This document shows positions 13,401-26,055 of a stretch of DNA of 64,000 nucleotides, in pieces. Under the pieces are notes generated by a model, which saw nothing but the letters and a program-made list of their open reading frames with translations, was not told the DNA's origin and searched no databases. Position 1 is the first letter of the stretch; every line of letters starts with the position of its first letter. Where the stretch lies: positions 21,788,577 through 21,852,576 of the forward strand of contig NC_092582.1 of the NCBI RefSeq assembly GCF_037975245.1. The letters are read 5' to 3'. The translations under genes and the position numbers were made by a program. Source of the DNA: Apostichopus japonicus. Lineage: Eukaryota > Echinodermata > Holothuroidea > Aspidochirotida > Stichopodidae.

Positions 13401-16400
13401 CTTATACACATTCTACGAATGAATGAGTTTTCGATGATCAGCTCGACTGTGTAACGAGTAGGTTACCACTTACATAATCACCGGTCAAGAATTCAGTTTG
13501 AGGGTCAAATCCATAGTCACAGAGGAGGGCATCCCACTCCAAAATAGCAGCAGCTGATATACCGAGGAGGGAGACCAGAGCATAGGGAGCGTATGTAGCC
13601 GTAGGACAGGATGATACGCATAACTACAACAGAGAAAATATAACCCAAAGAGAGAAAACAAAGACGTTAACAAAACGCTTATCTACTGCAAAAAAGCCTG
13701 TGTAGGTTAATGTATAAGTATAAGTAAAATAAAACCAAAACTTGATCATGTAACAGGTGATGTTTAAGTTATTACAACTATTTTTATTCAAGTTCAAGGC
13801 CTATAACTGATAAACCCATTATTTGAAAACAAAATTTGATCCCCTCCAAAAAGATGATCACATTACATTTTTTGTATTAAACGTTATAGTAAAGCTTTGC
13901 ACTGTATAGCATTTCTATAGTAACCATGAACTGAAGCTTGCATACATGCATGTTATAGAATTCACTTTCATGTAATTTAAGATACTTTGAAGAAAATTGT
14001 GGTACGATAATGTGTCAACTTTGTTTTTAACACTTACAGTAGTTTAATGTACAGCAGAAGGAGCTGGTACAGTAGCTAAAATATATTGTAAGGCGCTTAT
14101 ATATAAATGGCCTGAGCATTAAGCAAAAGATGGTAATTTCATATGATAACCAAAATTTCTTGACTAACTCACCTGACGTGTACCACAGCTGAAATCTACC
14201 AAGGTGTCGAGACTCGCACATGCCAAATAGTCATAGTAGAACAAGTAGGGTTTGTCACTGAAGGCAAAAAGAAGGAAAAGAGTTCATTAAAATTTGACCA
14301 ACCAGTGGATTAAGTATAAACTCTATAAAGATATTTAAAGGAACCAGCTAGAGCAATCAATCAGATTGTTCATGTCCTGTTAAAGCGAATAAATATTGAA
14401 TGAAAGAAAGAAAAAGAAGAAAACAATGGATATGTTAATCAATAAATGTATTAGGCATGTAGCTAAATGTGCATAAATAAAGTAGATCATCTATGCTGTA
14501 CTAGTGGAAATTTATTTTCCAGTCAGTTTGAAGCGGGGTGAATGCGGGGTGAATGCAGGGTGAATGGACCTTAATATGAAACTTACGCAACGGCAGCATC
14601 TCTTCCACAAACATTCCCATCAGAGTCTGTCGGATAGAGTAAAATGGTTGGATCTCCATTGAAGAAACCTAGAAGGGGAAAATTACCAGAATAAGAGTAA
14701 AAAAAGAAATATTTATGACTAAAATTTACTTAATTGTCAAACAAAAGTCATGTTATGGTGAGAAATATAAACCAATAATATCAATGTTTCTTCTGGTTTA
14801 AAATTAAATCCATGTGCCTCACTTTGAAGATTGAAATGTAGCTCAGTTATAAATTGAGAGTAACAGAGAGAAGTAAAATATCTGTATGTAAGTGAAGAAC
14901 CCATGTTACACACACTTACACCACATACATACTAGCAATTAAAGTGCAATTTTATAACCAATCATTGTATAAAAGAGGGCAGTGTTTCAAAAAGAATGTT
15001 TTAAATCACTTTTACCTATCACAACACATTTCTAGTACTTGGAACTTTCAATAGAGGCAATAGTTTACATGATAAAACAATATTTGAATTAATACAGTAT
15101 GGGATCATAAGAAATTTTACCAAGATAAGCCACAAATCCGAGACCTCCGATACAGATGATGAAAAAAATACAGCAGATTATATCTGTGCAGCCTCTGTAA
15201 GATATAAATATGTATATCAGAATGAAATATTACATTTTCAGTGCATGACGTTCTAAATGTTGTTTTTATCCATAATATAAATATCAAGGCATAATTTCTG
15301 GTCCGTGACCCAATCTAATGTGATTGATTTTATCCTGCTACGGTAACTATCTGAGTTACATAATTGGTGTGGCACGTTCCTAAAATTGGTAAATTAACCT
15401 TCATAGAAATTTCCATAGCATTCACTGTGATTGTCTCGGGTTATATTCAGAGCCTTCAATTTATATAACATTAGACCGTCATTATCCTTCTTACCTGTTT
15501 TTAATTGGTCCTTTAAATTCTGGATCATATGTCTTTGGTGTTCCTACAGGACAGAAAGAAAAGAGTGGTCAAAATTGATCAAAAAGTCAATAAAAAGTAG
15601 TACAAGTTTTAAACAGTATTTACAATATCCTATACATGTCTATGCCAGTGCACAATGGATAAGAGTCCTTTCAGATACAACATACTGTACCATTACTGCT
15701 CAATGTGAGTGCACTCTAAGAATGTAACACAAACCCTTATCTCACCACCCAGCTTGAGATTAAGGACAATCTTGCTAGGTTACTTCTATGTAATATCTTT
15801 TATGTCACAGTGGCCCCTAATCAATCAAAAAAGCGGACAGAAATAATTGTGTGCTTGAATGACTGGGTTTGCTTATAGTACTTATAATACTAAATACAAA
15901 GAATAATCGCAATTAAAACAAAGACATGATCTGGAGATGAACGTCTTTTTTGTTTTTAAAGAAGACTAGTTCTAGATGAATTGATGAAAATAGCAACTCG
16001 GTATGGTGCTCCTGTATTATGCAGGGAATACTATAGTGTTCAAATTTTGAATAGAAGATTTGAATTCTCTGAAGTTTGCTACTTATCAAATTCTATGGTT
16101 CATGTTCACAATAACTGCTTCACTGTACTGTACATCTTTTCACTTGTATATTAGTTTCATAAACTTGTTGCAAAATTTATATTTTTGTATCAGTAATATT
16201 AGCAAAGGTTACCCAAACTGATATCAACTGTCTGATGCTACAAAGCTATTGCAAAATATCAAACAGGTATATGATCTGCACATGTACAAAAGTTTCATCA
16301 ATTCTGCATTTTGTTACTGCAGTTTTTGAACTGAACATTACTATGACTCGTACATGAGTAGTACAATTTTGCACTTTGCAACAGCAATTAATGGGGTGAG

Positions 16401-19400
16401 AAATTCATTACATTCTGTATGTTGTGTACACTTTTCACAATTGGTGACCATGGTTACAACCTCTTAGTGCATTGATTTGGACTAAGAACATATCAATACC
16501 AGGAAGCCTTTGATTGTGTTTACTCATTACCGATTTCAATAGGTAGATCTCCTCTGTTAATAGCAACTCAAATGATGCAGACTTTACAATACACACAATT
16601 GATTTAAAAACTGTGCAAAAGGAATTTGACAGAAATTTCTGCTGTACTGTACATACAGGTATAAATGCACACACATACACACATAGTCAAGCAATTAGAT
16701 CTATTACAATTCAAATCTTTTACCTTGTATTATTGTATATACACACCCAAGAAAAAATAGTAAAACACATAACACACAGGACAGTAGCAAAAAATATAAA
16801 AGGGCATTTGAAAACAGAAATACTGTTAACATGACTGTTGACAAAAACAAAAAAAAGATAGAAAAAAAAAGAAGCAAAATACTTTGATTTAACAAAGATA
16901 CTGAAATAAGGAAAAGAATGATGTACAGTACTGGGTACTTTTCAAATGCATCGCAAAAAAAGTATGTTGGTAAGTTTATCATTTACTAGACTTCTCATTT
17001 CCACTGAAAAATCCTTTTTTGAAACATGATGCAGTTCTGTGCACGACATACAAGAATACGATGAAAAAAAAGTCAAAAACAAGGTTACCATTCACACAAT
17101 CCTGTTCTCTTGAACTGTTTCAATTTAAAATGCCACTTTTGACATCTTTGTCGAAAAACAGTCTCTGTATAAATAACATATTAATGCCTGCAAAGTATGT
17201 TTACTCAAACCAAACATTACTTTTACTATTTAACACTTTTGTTGTTTGAACTTTCATGAATAAACTACAGGTACTGTGATAAAACATATTAGAGCTACTA
17301 TCGTATTTCAAAAACATTATCCAATTCCTACAGAGATTCAGTATATTGACTAACTGAAATGTTAGCTGCAAATTGTCTTGTCACATCTCTATACTGTAAG
17401 CAGTATCATAAGCTGGTATTTAGCACCTTCTTCCCATGGCAGTTCCAAACAATTTTAAACCAGCTTTTCTCAAATTTTTTAAAACTAAGATGTCTTTCTG
17501 CTTCATTATGTAAACAAAAAATAACTTGAGGTCTGTTCTGAAATTTAGAAAGTATTTTTTAATATTTAACATCTGTTGTGCTACTTATTAATGCAACAAG
17601 TTTACAGTATTTTGATCAACTATTTTCATGGTGCAAGAAGTTCCTTTGGATGGTAACCACCTATTCTAACAACAGATTATGTGAATCCCTGTTTACACAT
17701 TGTTGAAGGTAAGTACAATATTGAACAAACACTGCCTATACTAACGGAATCCCTATTCTTCTGTTGTTGTACCATTTAATTAGACAAACAGTAAATTATT
17801 ATGTTGTTATTTTAACTGTAACTTGAAAGGAAATATATGGGGGCTGCTTGAGAGGTTTTTGACAATTACTGTATATACTGTACATTAAACTGTGTACAGG
17901 GAGGACACAGAAGTACAAGAGGGCAATCCATGGTGGTGCACATCTCACAGCCAGCAAGCACTGATTTCAAATGAACGATATAGACCTTTAACCATGTGTC
18001 TGTTGACCTCAGTTCTGAGGCAACTACTGTACATATTAGTAGTATTCCACATTTCCATTATAACTGCGAATGTTCCCTGTCATTTGAATTCCCCCTAAAC
18101 AAAATTTGAAATTCACTCAATTTGATGTGACCTTGGGATCTGTGAGACACATGGGGCCACCCTGGGGTACCTTCCCACTGGGTTTGAAAACAACAGCCAT
18201 TTAGGAGGATTTTTGTTACATAAAATTGGACACACACCCATCCATGGGCATGTTAGACTGTTCACCCTGGGGTACCCTACCATGGCTGAGAGTAGCTACT
18301 CAGGAAAATTAACCAATACCATGGCAAATGTTGCTATGGCAGCTGACATATAGCTGTGTATATGGCCCAACTGGCAAAGGAAAGTAGAGTATCTCATACT
18401 CCCTATTAGAGTGGATGAGTTAATAAAGTTTTATTAGTTTTGGGGTGATCTGCATTGAAATTATGCTTTAACACAGGGTGTGAATTTAATTAGCAATGCC
18501 TGGAACAGACAATTCTGATTTACTTAAAAAGAAAGTTTATAATTTAGAGATTGAATATATTGCATAGAGATTTTGAGGTTAACTGAATTTCTACCCTTAA
18601 TAATTATACTGTGAGTTCAATTTGTGAAGAAGACTTTGTGCATTGTGCCATAGCAATTTGCAATGTAACTTTACTAGTGTAGTTAAGTGCCAGTAACTGT
18701 TAACAAACCTTTGTTTTATAATGTGGATATGTTTTATAATGTGGATGCTTTTATTAGCTATAGACTTTATGATTGTCTTTACCTGTTATTCTATTGTCAA
18801 ACACATTCTAGGGTATCAGGCTAATATATGGTAAAGGCTTCATAATTTACGCAACTTTGTAATTGACGCATCTTCAAATATTACCAGCAACAATACAGCA
18901 GGCAACATAAACTTTCTGCAGCGAAGCAGAGTTACATATTTCATGAATTTGAATCCATTTCAGGTATGTGCTAATCAAATTGTGTTTTGTTTTAAGTTGT
19001 TAACACCCTCAGGCTCCCTCCAGTTTTGCATGTATTTTGGCATTTGGAAATCATACTCCCTAAAAATAACCAAAAATACCTCAATATGATAACACTACTC
19101 TCTGGGACCTGACCTGTCTGAGCTTAGAAGCTCAGAGCTCAGCAAATGTCATCAGAGTCAATGGATGTCATGTACACTTACAGTTAGCTTACATCAACGG
19201 ATACAGGTGTCAATTATGGGGTATGAAAGAGCTTGAAACGGCAAACATTTTGTGGTCAAATTCTGCTCAATTGTACGTTGCGTAGGCACAGAACAATAAA
19301 TATTTTGAGATCGCTACATTTCTGAGGAACTACACATATGACAAATGCATACAGTTGAGTGATTTGGTTTTTTCCTTGATAGACATCGTTGATCAAATCC

Positions 19401-20463
19401 TTAAGTTTCAATTATGAGCCCACCATGCTATTGTACATGAGGTTCTGAAACGGCCTAGAACTGCCCAACAAATGTACTAGGCCTATAATGCTATGACCTG
19501 TTGGGATCACATTGGAAAACAACTGACGTCTATAGTGAAAAATAACTTCTAGACCTAGGCTTCTGAATATTAATGACTTTAAAGTGTTTAACTTGTTACG
19601 TCAGACAGAAAATTGTCCCTATTGACTTGTTAAATAATCTTTACTGACAAAAAGGAAGACCTGCATGGTAAAAATGTGATATCATGTCTTACTTATGGGG
19701 TGGGCAAAGTGCAGCCTGAAAGATTTATAAAACATTAATGTGACCCATGGAACCCTACAATTTACATTAGTCTACAATGTTTTACAGAACCTAATCCAGA
19801 CTGGTTGTAGACTGTTGACAGTGGAGGTAGCCTAGGCCTACTCAGTATACATTACATATTTATATGGATATTGTTGCAGTTAATAATAAATATAGACTTA
19901 GTATTATATTTTAGTAAGGGCTGGTATTATGCTACATTTGTAAGTTAACTAGTAAGCATTCCTAGACTATTCAGTTGGTCGGCGTTTATGTAATCTAGAA
20001 GGATTTTTGCGGACTTAAACCATTCAGATTCAGACTATATCAATCATGGAAGTATCACGTCCAAGTTTTCCAAGGACCATTTTCGACTTCCATAACCAGT
20101 TAGCCAACTTCCGACTTAAGCTGCTCCGCGAACTTTTATTCAAGCAAAACAATCCATCCTTAAAAATGGGACGCATCGGCCGGGGTTGTTGGATAGTTAA
20201 CTTTTGATTTGGTTATTTGCTTTCATATTTTTTGCGTCAACCACCTTGGCCGTATCATAGCTTAGGCTAACTTAGGCCTGTTTCTTTCAAGTAACGTAGT
20301 AAATTTTGATTTGCTTAGCAACGCGGCATACTACAACGCGGGATCAGGCTTAGTCGGTTTCTTTGTTACTTCGAAGAAGATGAAGATGTACGTTACCATG
20401 TTTTCCTTTCTTCTCGTCATCTGCAATGAGTTCTTCTTTATCTTCCACTTTGTTTTTTCCCAT
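4478..20463 (-). CDS. SLC44A: Gene A: choline transporter-like protein (SLC44/CTL family), 20 coding exons, 737 aa
   Basis: Multipass membrane carrier; characterised relatives move choline or related organic cations across plasma or organelle membranes. Coding exons, 5' to 3': 20463-20397, 15543-15495, 15194-15121, 14668-14587, 14257-14173, 13623-13474, 13222-13150, 12533-12392, 11663-11580, 11072-10960, 10784-10662, 9872-9773, 9230-9047, 8688-8447, 7766-7672, 7496-7390, 6911-6838, 6329-6164, 5806-5722, 4596-4478. Phases join without conflict and total 2214 nt including the stop. Family landmarks: YDPEFKGP then CTDIICC (about residues 28-47, start of TM1), a Cys-rich extracellular loop (about 64-262) with NxT sites, [59 protein letters not shown], and the cytoplasmic end [14 protein letters not shown]. 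The start is the first ATG after an in-frame stop. All donors are GT. It resembles vertebrate SLC44A2/4/5 more than SLC44A1; which orthologue is not settled. Confidence 0.95.
5995..6100. repeat. Dispersed repeat fragment in a gene A intron
   Basis: The segment containing CTTATCTACTGGAGAGCC, then CTAGCAGGATCTTCTTCAGA, is repetitive in style. Its first part recurs in degenerate form at about 13675-13725, where GCTTATCTACTG is followed by AGCCTGTGTA. From memory, similar sequence is common in marine deuterostome genomes. The class is not known to me. Confidence 0.45.
7903..8294. repeat. Possible solo LTR or other inserted repeat in a gene A intron
   Basis: Composition changes abruptly at TGTAGCGGCG, giving a block of about 390 bp with many CG dinucleotides that ends near CACCGCC. 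The 4-bp word ATAC flanks both sides (7899-7902 and 8295-8298). The right end is not a clean CA, so the LTR reading is weak. It has no coding content. Confidence 0.25.
10259..10586. mobile_element. hAT-type non-autonomous element (328 bp) in gene A
   Basis: The ends are inverted repeats beginning CAGTGGC on each strand and followed by a G-run. The 8-bp direct repeat TTCACAGC flanks it exactly (10251-10258 and 10587-10594), the duplication size typical of hAT transposons. It has no transposase and sits in an intron 76 bp from the 10662-10784 exon. Its interior contains the shared core also found in other elements of this window. Confidence 0.85.
11363..11463. repeat. Tandem duplication of about 50 bp
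   Basis: Two adjacent copies, each containing TTGTGCACTGTTATGTACTT followed by a CACTACAAATACATAAT-like end. It lies in a gene A intron. Confidence 0.7.
15544..20396 (-). other. Gene A intron 1 (4.85 kb)
   Basis: Bounded by the donor at 20396-20395 and the acceptor at 15545-15544. It is AT-rich with no recognisable gene and no well-defined mobile element. First introns often hold regulatory sequence, but nothing specific can be named here. Confidence 0.7.
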
Positions 20464-21874
20464 TTTCCAATTATAGCAGATATTTAATAACTTCCTATAT
20501 TTCCTTGTTAAGATCCAGATTGCGATTTTAATACGGTACCAAACACCATCAACTAATCACACTAACTTTACAAAAGGGCCACAATCTGGAAGCTGAGAAG
20601 TACCTTGCCAGGAGAAAGTAATTAACATGACAAAGGTTAACTGACGTCACGGTGTAAACTTTCCCCACTGTTGCTACAACTTGGGAGTGAGCAGGACAAT
20701 AAGAGTATTACAGAACAATTTGGTCTGCAAGGTGTAACAAAAGAAATTGTACGTCAAATTTCAATAGCAGCCCATCGAGATTGTGGGCTTAGCAAACCTT
20801 ATCGATCGAAAGAACAAAAGATCCATTTAAAGCTAGGCCTACTGATGAAAAACATTCAGAAGAAAAGGCCTTGTTTACGGAGAACTTAGTAACTGGCAAC
20901 ATAAATTTAATTTATTCGTAGTTACTCAGTTATTAACAAGGACTATATCCTTGAGCCATATTTGCGCAACAGTTGAAAAATGTTCACGGAACATATTTTT
21001 CATGTCGGCCTCTGTTAGTATATTTGCACCCATCCAAGACAACTTAGCAACAAATACAGTGTATAAGCATTCAAGAACATGTACAATGGGTACGTTTGAA
21101 GCATGCTGTTAATTATCGATTTTAATCCCAAAGATGAATGGCACGTGATTGCAAACAGACCCTGGTTATACCCCAAATTTATCTGCACTTCCTGCAGGAT
21201 ACTTGGTCCACCATGGGCAATTGCTTTTCCATTTGGTTTGATTTCCCTGTTTCCGTGCCACGTTCGGTTATTCTCTCATTTAATACGAATTACAACGTTT
21301 TGAAAATTGTAGTTTTACGTTCGGTTAGACGCATACATCAACATTTTAAGTTTTATCCCCGTAACAAATTCGTTTCTAAGAACTATGCCCTCAATCGACT
21401 TGATTGCATTTCCCTCGTTAGAACAAGTAGTAATTATAGTAAAACCACTGTGACACGAATGTTTTTTTGTATGCTGCCATCTATACAAAGAGTGCGTTTA
21501 AAGCGCTATCGAGATAGGATATGAATATTCAGCGTGTTAGAGAATGATAATGAACACCCCACGTTCCATAATCTTCCTTGTGTTTTACGATCGCATTTTC
21601 TTTGAAGTTCCAGGGTATTTTGGACAGGTCGTGCATAAAATGTCCTATCAAGTACCTAGATGAAATCACTTTTGAGGCGACGACATTTTAGTACATATTT
21701 CCTTGGTATTGAGAAACGCCCGAGTCTCCATTAAATCGTCACTGCTGCATGCATATATTGTTAGCATTCCATAAGACAGCAGCAGAACGGGGTCCATGGT
21801 TAGTTGGAAAACACTACACTATTATACCTTCTTCTTTCAAATTATAAAGTACTATAATTACTGCAAAGAGTACG

Positions 21875-22157
21875 CAGGCGCGTAGCCAAGGGGGGGCGGA
21901 GGGGGCAGCCGCCCCACCCCTCTTGAGCATTTTTTTTTAAATGTTTTTATGATATCGCTAGTATTTTCAAAAGAGAAAATGCTAAGATGCAACTTACAAG
22001 GCCTGGGAAGTGCCATTTCCAGCGATCTGGGAGGCATTTTCAGCCAAAATTTTCTTCTACGCTTCGCGCCAATTATGGTGGCGCTACGCTTAGATAGTTT
22101 GCAATGCCGAATCAACAGTTTCGTCCCTCCCTTGGCAAATTCCTGGCTACGCGCCTG
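21875..22157. mobile_element. hAT-type non-autonomous element (283 bp) between the two transporter genes
   Basis: Inverted ends start CAGGCGCGTAGCCA on each strand. The 8-bp repeat AGAGTACG flanks it exactly (21867-21874 and 22158-22165). The interior has no coding frame but contains the core described in the findings, including a TGGTGGCGCT word. Confidence 0.88.
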
Positions 22158-22756
22158 AGAGTACGATACGATGATCTTTTTTAAACAAATTCAGAATATA
22201 TGTGACCAATTGTGACGTCTTACCTCAAAATTTACACTCTATTAGGCTCTAAATTTTATCCCGATATTATAAAATGAAAATGTTGACATTCGAACCTGTG
22301 ATTTTTTCTCGATCAATCCATTACAAATTCCAAATACAATCATTTTCACAATTAATGTTTAACATCTGACGTTTTCGGTTCCACACTATTTTGCCAAGCC
22401 TGATGGCAGATTAATGCAAGGGGTCCATCTAGATATGAAAGAGAAGCAGCAGGCCTTAGAGAGTACACCAGGTCCATTTGGTTGACTGAATGCATGTGTA
22501 ATATCAATGCTAGACACGTCTTCGCCAGCCTACGTGCGACATCGTTACAAGGGTGGTTATTTACATCCAGTACTTGTCACCGTGTCACGGGAGGTTGCAC
22601 CATCAGTACCGCTGGTTGGTAGACGTTTAATTTACCTCTAACTCCCAGATCACAGCTACCTTCAGATATGTAACCCATACGATGTAACAAACAGACATTA
22701 AATATCAATAAAAATTAAAAATCAAAAGAAAACCAGAATGTACGAAGCAATGGTAG

Positions 22757-23578
22757 CAATTCGCATGTATTCAAATCCTCCTGTAAGTGTACTGCAAACA
22801 ATCACGTCAGGCAAGAAAGAGCGCTTTAAAAAAGTTATAACTGAAGTTGTGTTTCTGGAATAATAATAATACAATTCGCATGTATTCAAATCTTACAGTA
22901 AGTTTACTGCAAACAATCACGTCAGGCAAGAAAGAGCGCTTTAAAAAAGTTATAACTGAAGTTGTGTTTCTGGAATAATAATAAATACAATTCGCATGTA
23001 TTCAAATCTTACAGTAAGTTTACTGCAAACAAACATGTCAGGCAAGAAAGAGCGCTTTAACAAAGTTATAACTGAAGTTGTGTTTCTGGAATAATAATGA
23101 TAATACAATTCGCATGTATTCAAATCTTACAGTAAGTTTACTGCAAACAAACACGTCAGGCAAGAAAGAGCGCTTTAACGAAGTTATAACTTGAAGTTGT
23201 GTTTCTGGAATAATAATAATAATACAATTCGCATGTATTGAAATCTTACAGTAAGTTTACTGCAAACAAACATGTCAGGCAAGAAAGAGCGCTTTAACGA
23301 AGTTATAACTTGAAGTTGTGTTTCTGGAATAATAATAATAATACAATTCGCATGTATTGAAATCTTATAGTAAGTTTACTGCAAACAAACACATCAGGGC
23401 AAGAAAGAGTGCTTTAACAAAGTTATAACTTGAAGTTGTGTTTCTGGAATAATAATAATAATACAATTCGCATGTATTCAAATCTTACAGTAAGTTTACT
23501 GCAAACAAACACGTCAGGCAAGAAAGAGCGCTTTAACAAAGTTATTACTGAATTTGTGTTCCGGGAATAATGATAATA
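22757..23578. repeat. Seven-unit tandem repeat, units of 115-120 bp
   Basis: Units begin CAATTCGCATGTATT at 22757, 22872, 22988, 23106, 23225, 23344 and 23464. Each ends in a TAA microsatellite, and unit length rises from 115 to 120 bp mainly as this tract lengthens. Each later unit contains CTTACAGTAAG, or one variant of it, which is almost its own reverse complement. It is non-coding and lies between genes A and B. Confidence 0.95.
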
Positions 23579-24368
23579 CGTAAAAGAAGTAACATGAACA
23601 AACACGAACACAGTAATTCAAAACTGATGCTAATGTTTTCAGCTTGAAAAAGGAAAAAATGAATGGTAAAATTGAAATATTTACTTTTAGAAATATCTTA
23701 TACAAATTTTACATAGAATTTGGTAGATGATCTAAATTAACAAAATTGCCAAGAAAGTGTCAAAATGTAATTCTATAATAATTGCAATTTAAAATTTGTT
23801 AACAAGCACGAAAGACAGAGTATTTTTTTTTCTAAAAATACTTCAAGCAAGTGTCTAAAAATTGAACTAAAAAGGCAAGATGGTCAGAATTTTCTTTTCT
23901 TAAAGCACTCTTAAAATATGAAAAACAAACTTTTGGAAGACTATAACCCCATCATATGGTTGAACCAACTTATCCAAATAGTTTATATTAATATTATTTT
24001 ACTGAAATAATTATGAACCAGTAATCCCCTGATGGTTTAATATTTTTCAAAGAAACCTTTTATAGGCAAGACTATACTAACATTGCTTTTAGTGCACAGG
24101 TGGCAAAAAATATAAATTACCAAAAAACATTCTCTTGTTAACTAATCAATATAATTAAAGGTGTACTATTTCAGAACAAAACAAACCATATTTACAAACT
24201 TATATACCAAACTTCTATTTTGTGGTTAAGATATACATGAAGCACATTAATACAAGAGTATAAGAAACTTATAGGTAACAAGCTGTTTTTACCTTGTTTG
24301 AGAATAGAATACATTCTGCTGTGATACACCATTTAAACAAATAATATGTATTTTAACAAATAATATGA

Positions 24369-24616
24369 GCTAGGAGTGTTAGCTCAGTGGTTAACACCGT
24401 TGCCTTTCAATCATAAGGTCCAGAGTTCGAGTCACTCCAAGATTAATGTACGTCGTCCAGTTACAGAGTTGTTGACAATTGACAATTCATAATCATGGGC
24501 GTTACAATATGAATCTAAGAGACGACTTCGGTCAACTTGCGGCTTTGATAAGCCAATGAGGCTTCTTCGCGAGTTCCTGCTTACAGGAGGATCTAAAATA
24601 CATACATACATACATA
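24369..24616 (+). mobile_element. tRNA-derived SINE, near full length
   Basis: The tRNA-like head has an A-box-like TAGCTCAGTGG and a B-box-like GAGTTCGAGTCAC. A family-specific body follows (CGTCCAGTTACAGAGTTG to CGCGAGTTCCTGCTT), and the tail is an ATAC simple repeat. Further copies lie at 29652, 31588 and 39101, with a divergent one at 50698. The head is not a functional tRNA gene because it runs straight into the SINE body. Confidence 0.85.
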
Positions 24617-26055
24617 TGTCTGCATTGACAATGTTTACAATAACATCAAATGGTACTTAGATGCATCATTCAGAAATATTTCAGTGAAAATTATTTGATG
24701 AGTTCAAACTCTGTCTTACTTATCTAATATTTAGTAAAGCACATATTGTCTCAAAGGCATGTAAAGGCATAAATAATTTGTCATTTAGGCAATAGGTATC
24801 TAGCACCTGGAAGTGGCAAATGTATGATATGAGATATGTAATAAGCAAGTTTACAGAACAGATTGGAAACACAGCAGTAGGAATACTCTCGAAGTTCAAG
24901 GTGCACAGGTTTCAAAATAAAATATATTAATGTAATTTAAGCACACTCTCTCATTAGGTAATATTTGATATAATTAAAGTTGTATCATTTCTGAACAAAA
25001 ACAAACCATATTTTACAAAATTATACACCAAAACATCTTAAAATGTTTCCCAGTTAAGTCACAAGGTTGGGATCATAAAAATGAAGAGAAAAAGGAAATA
25101 AGAAAGCCCTTCTACAACTACAGAGCTGTTGTCACCTTGCTTGAGAAGGTAATGAATTCTGCTGTGATACACCATTTAAAAACGTAAGGTCTGCATTGAC
25201 AATGTTAAGATTAAAATCAATGGTATGGAGATACATCATCAGAAATATTTCACAGAGTGGACAGGACTTGACATTATGATGAGCTGAGAAAAAAATGATT
25301 GATAAACTATTGACTATATACTTATCCAGTGTTAACTCAGGCATGTACGAATCCAAGGTATGTTAAATGAATAAAGTGGATTTTCTATGTGGCAATATTC
25401 ATCTATCACTATCATTAGGAATACAGCCTCCAAGGTGTATAGGTGTCAAATAAATTAAATTATGAAAGGTAATCAATATAATCAAAGTTTCACCATTCCA
25501 AAACCATCAATTTAAAGCAGCTTTTACAAAATTTTGTTCCAAAGCTTCTCAGAATGTTTTGTCATACATGAAGCAGATGAATAAAAAAGAAGAAATATAG
25601 CTGAAGAGATGCCACTTTGTTTGATATGCTAATAAGATGCATTATCACAAATATTTCAGTGGACTGTTTTTTTAAACTATATCATGAGTTGGTAAAACGT
25701 CTGAAGTGCTAAGAGAAAAAACACAAAACATGAAACTCTTAACACCAACTTATCACATCCAGGCATGTGAAATGTATATCATAATTCCCTGCCAGTGTAA
25801 GGCAATTTGTTCTAGCTTGGCAAGTTTTACAAAATGACATTGTAATGAATATTCTTGTCACACATCACCAAATACAAATGTTGTTACTGTTTTTTTTTGT
25901 GTTAATTTGCACTCAGGTTTACTGAGAAATAGCGAGGATCACAAGATGAACATGTCAAATTTCTTCAATGACAAGAAGGTGAGCGTATTAAACCCTGCTT
26001 ATACTCCATATAAGAGCTCTATATACAGCAACTGTTTGGTAATTTCCCAGACACT

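Larger units (their letters stand above)
20464..26055. other. Region between gene A and gene B (5.6 kb)
   Basis: It should hold the 5' UTR and promoter of gene A (right of 20464) and the 3' UTR of gene B (left of 26055). Recognisable content is a hAT element, a seven-unit tandem repeat and one SINE, listed separately. The longest open frame here (21138-21524, plus strand) has no domain I recognise. Confidence 0.7.

Noticed and set aside
16704-16982. Hydrophobic 92-residue open frame resembling a membrane protein
   Set aside because: AT-rich intron sequence read as Phe/Leu; no family features and not part of the gene A exon chain.
21138-21524. 128-residue plus-strand open frame upstream of gene A
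   Set aside because: No recognisable domain, no nearby splice or start context of note. It could be a decayed repeat; not supported as a gene.
24369-24445. Possible tRNA gene
   Set aside because: The A- and B-box-like motifs belong to a SINE head that continues into the SINE body; related copies are 5'-truncated and flanked by target duplications.
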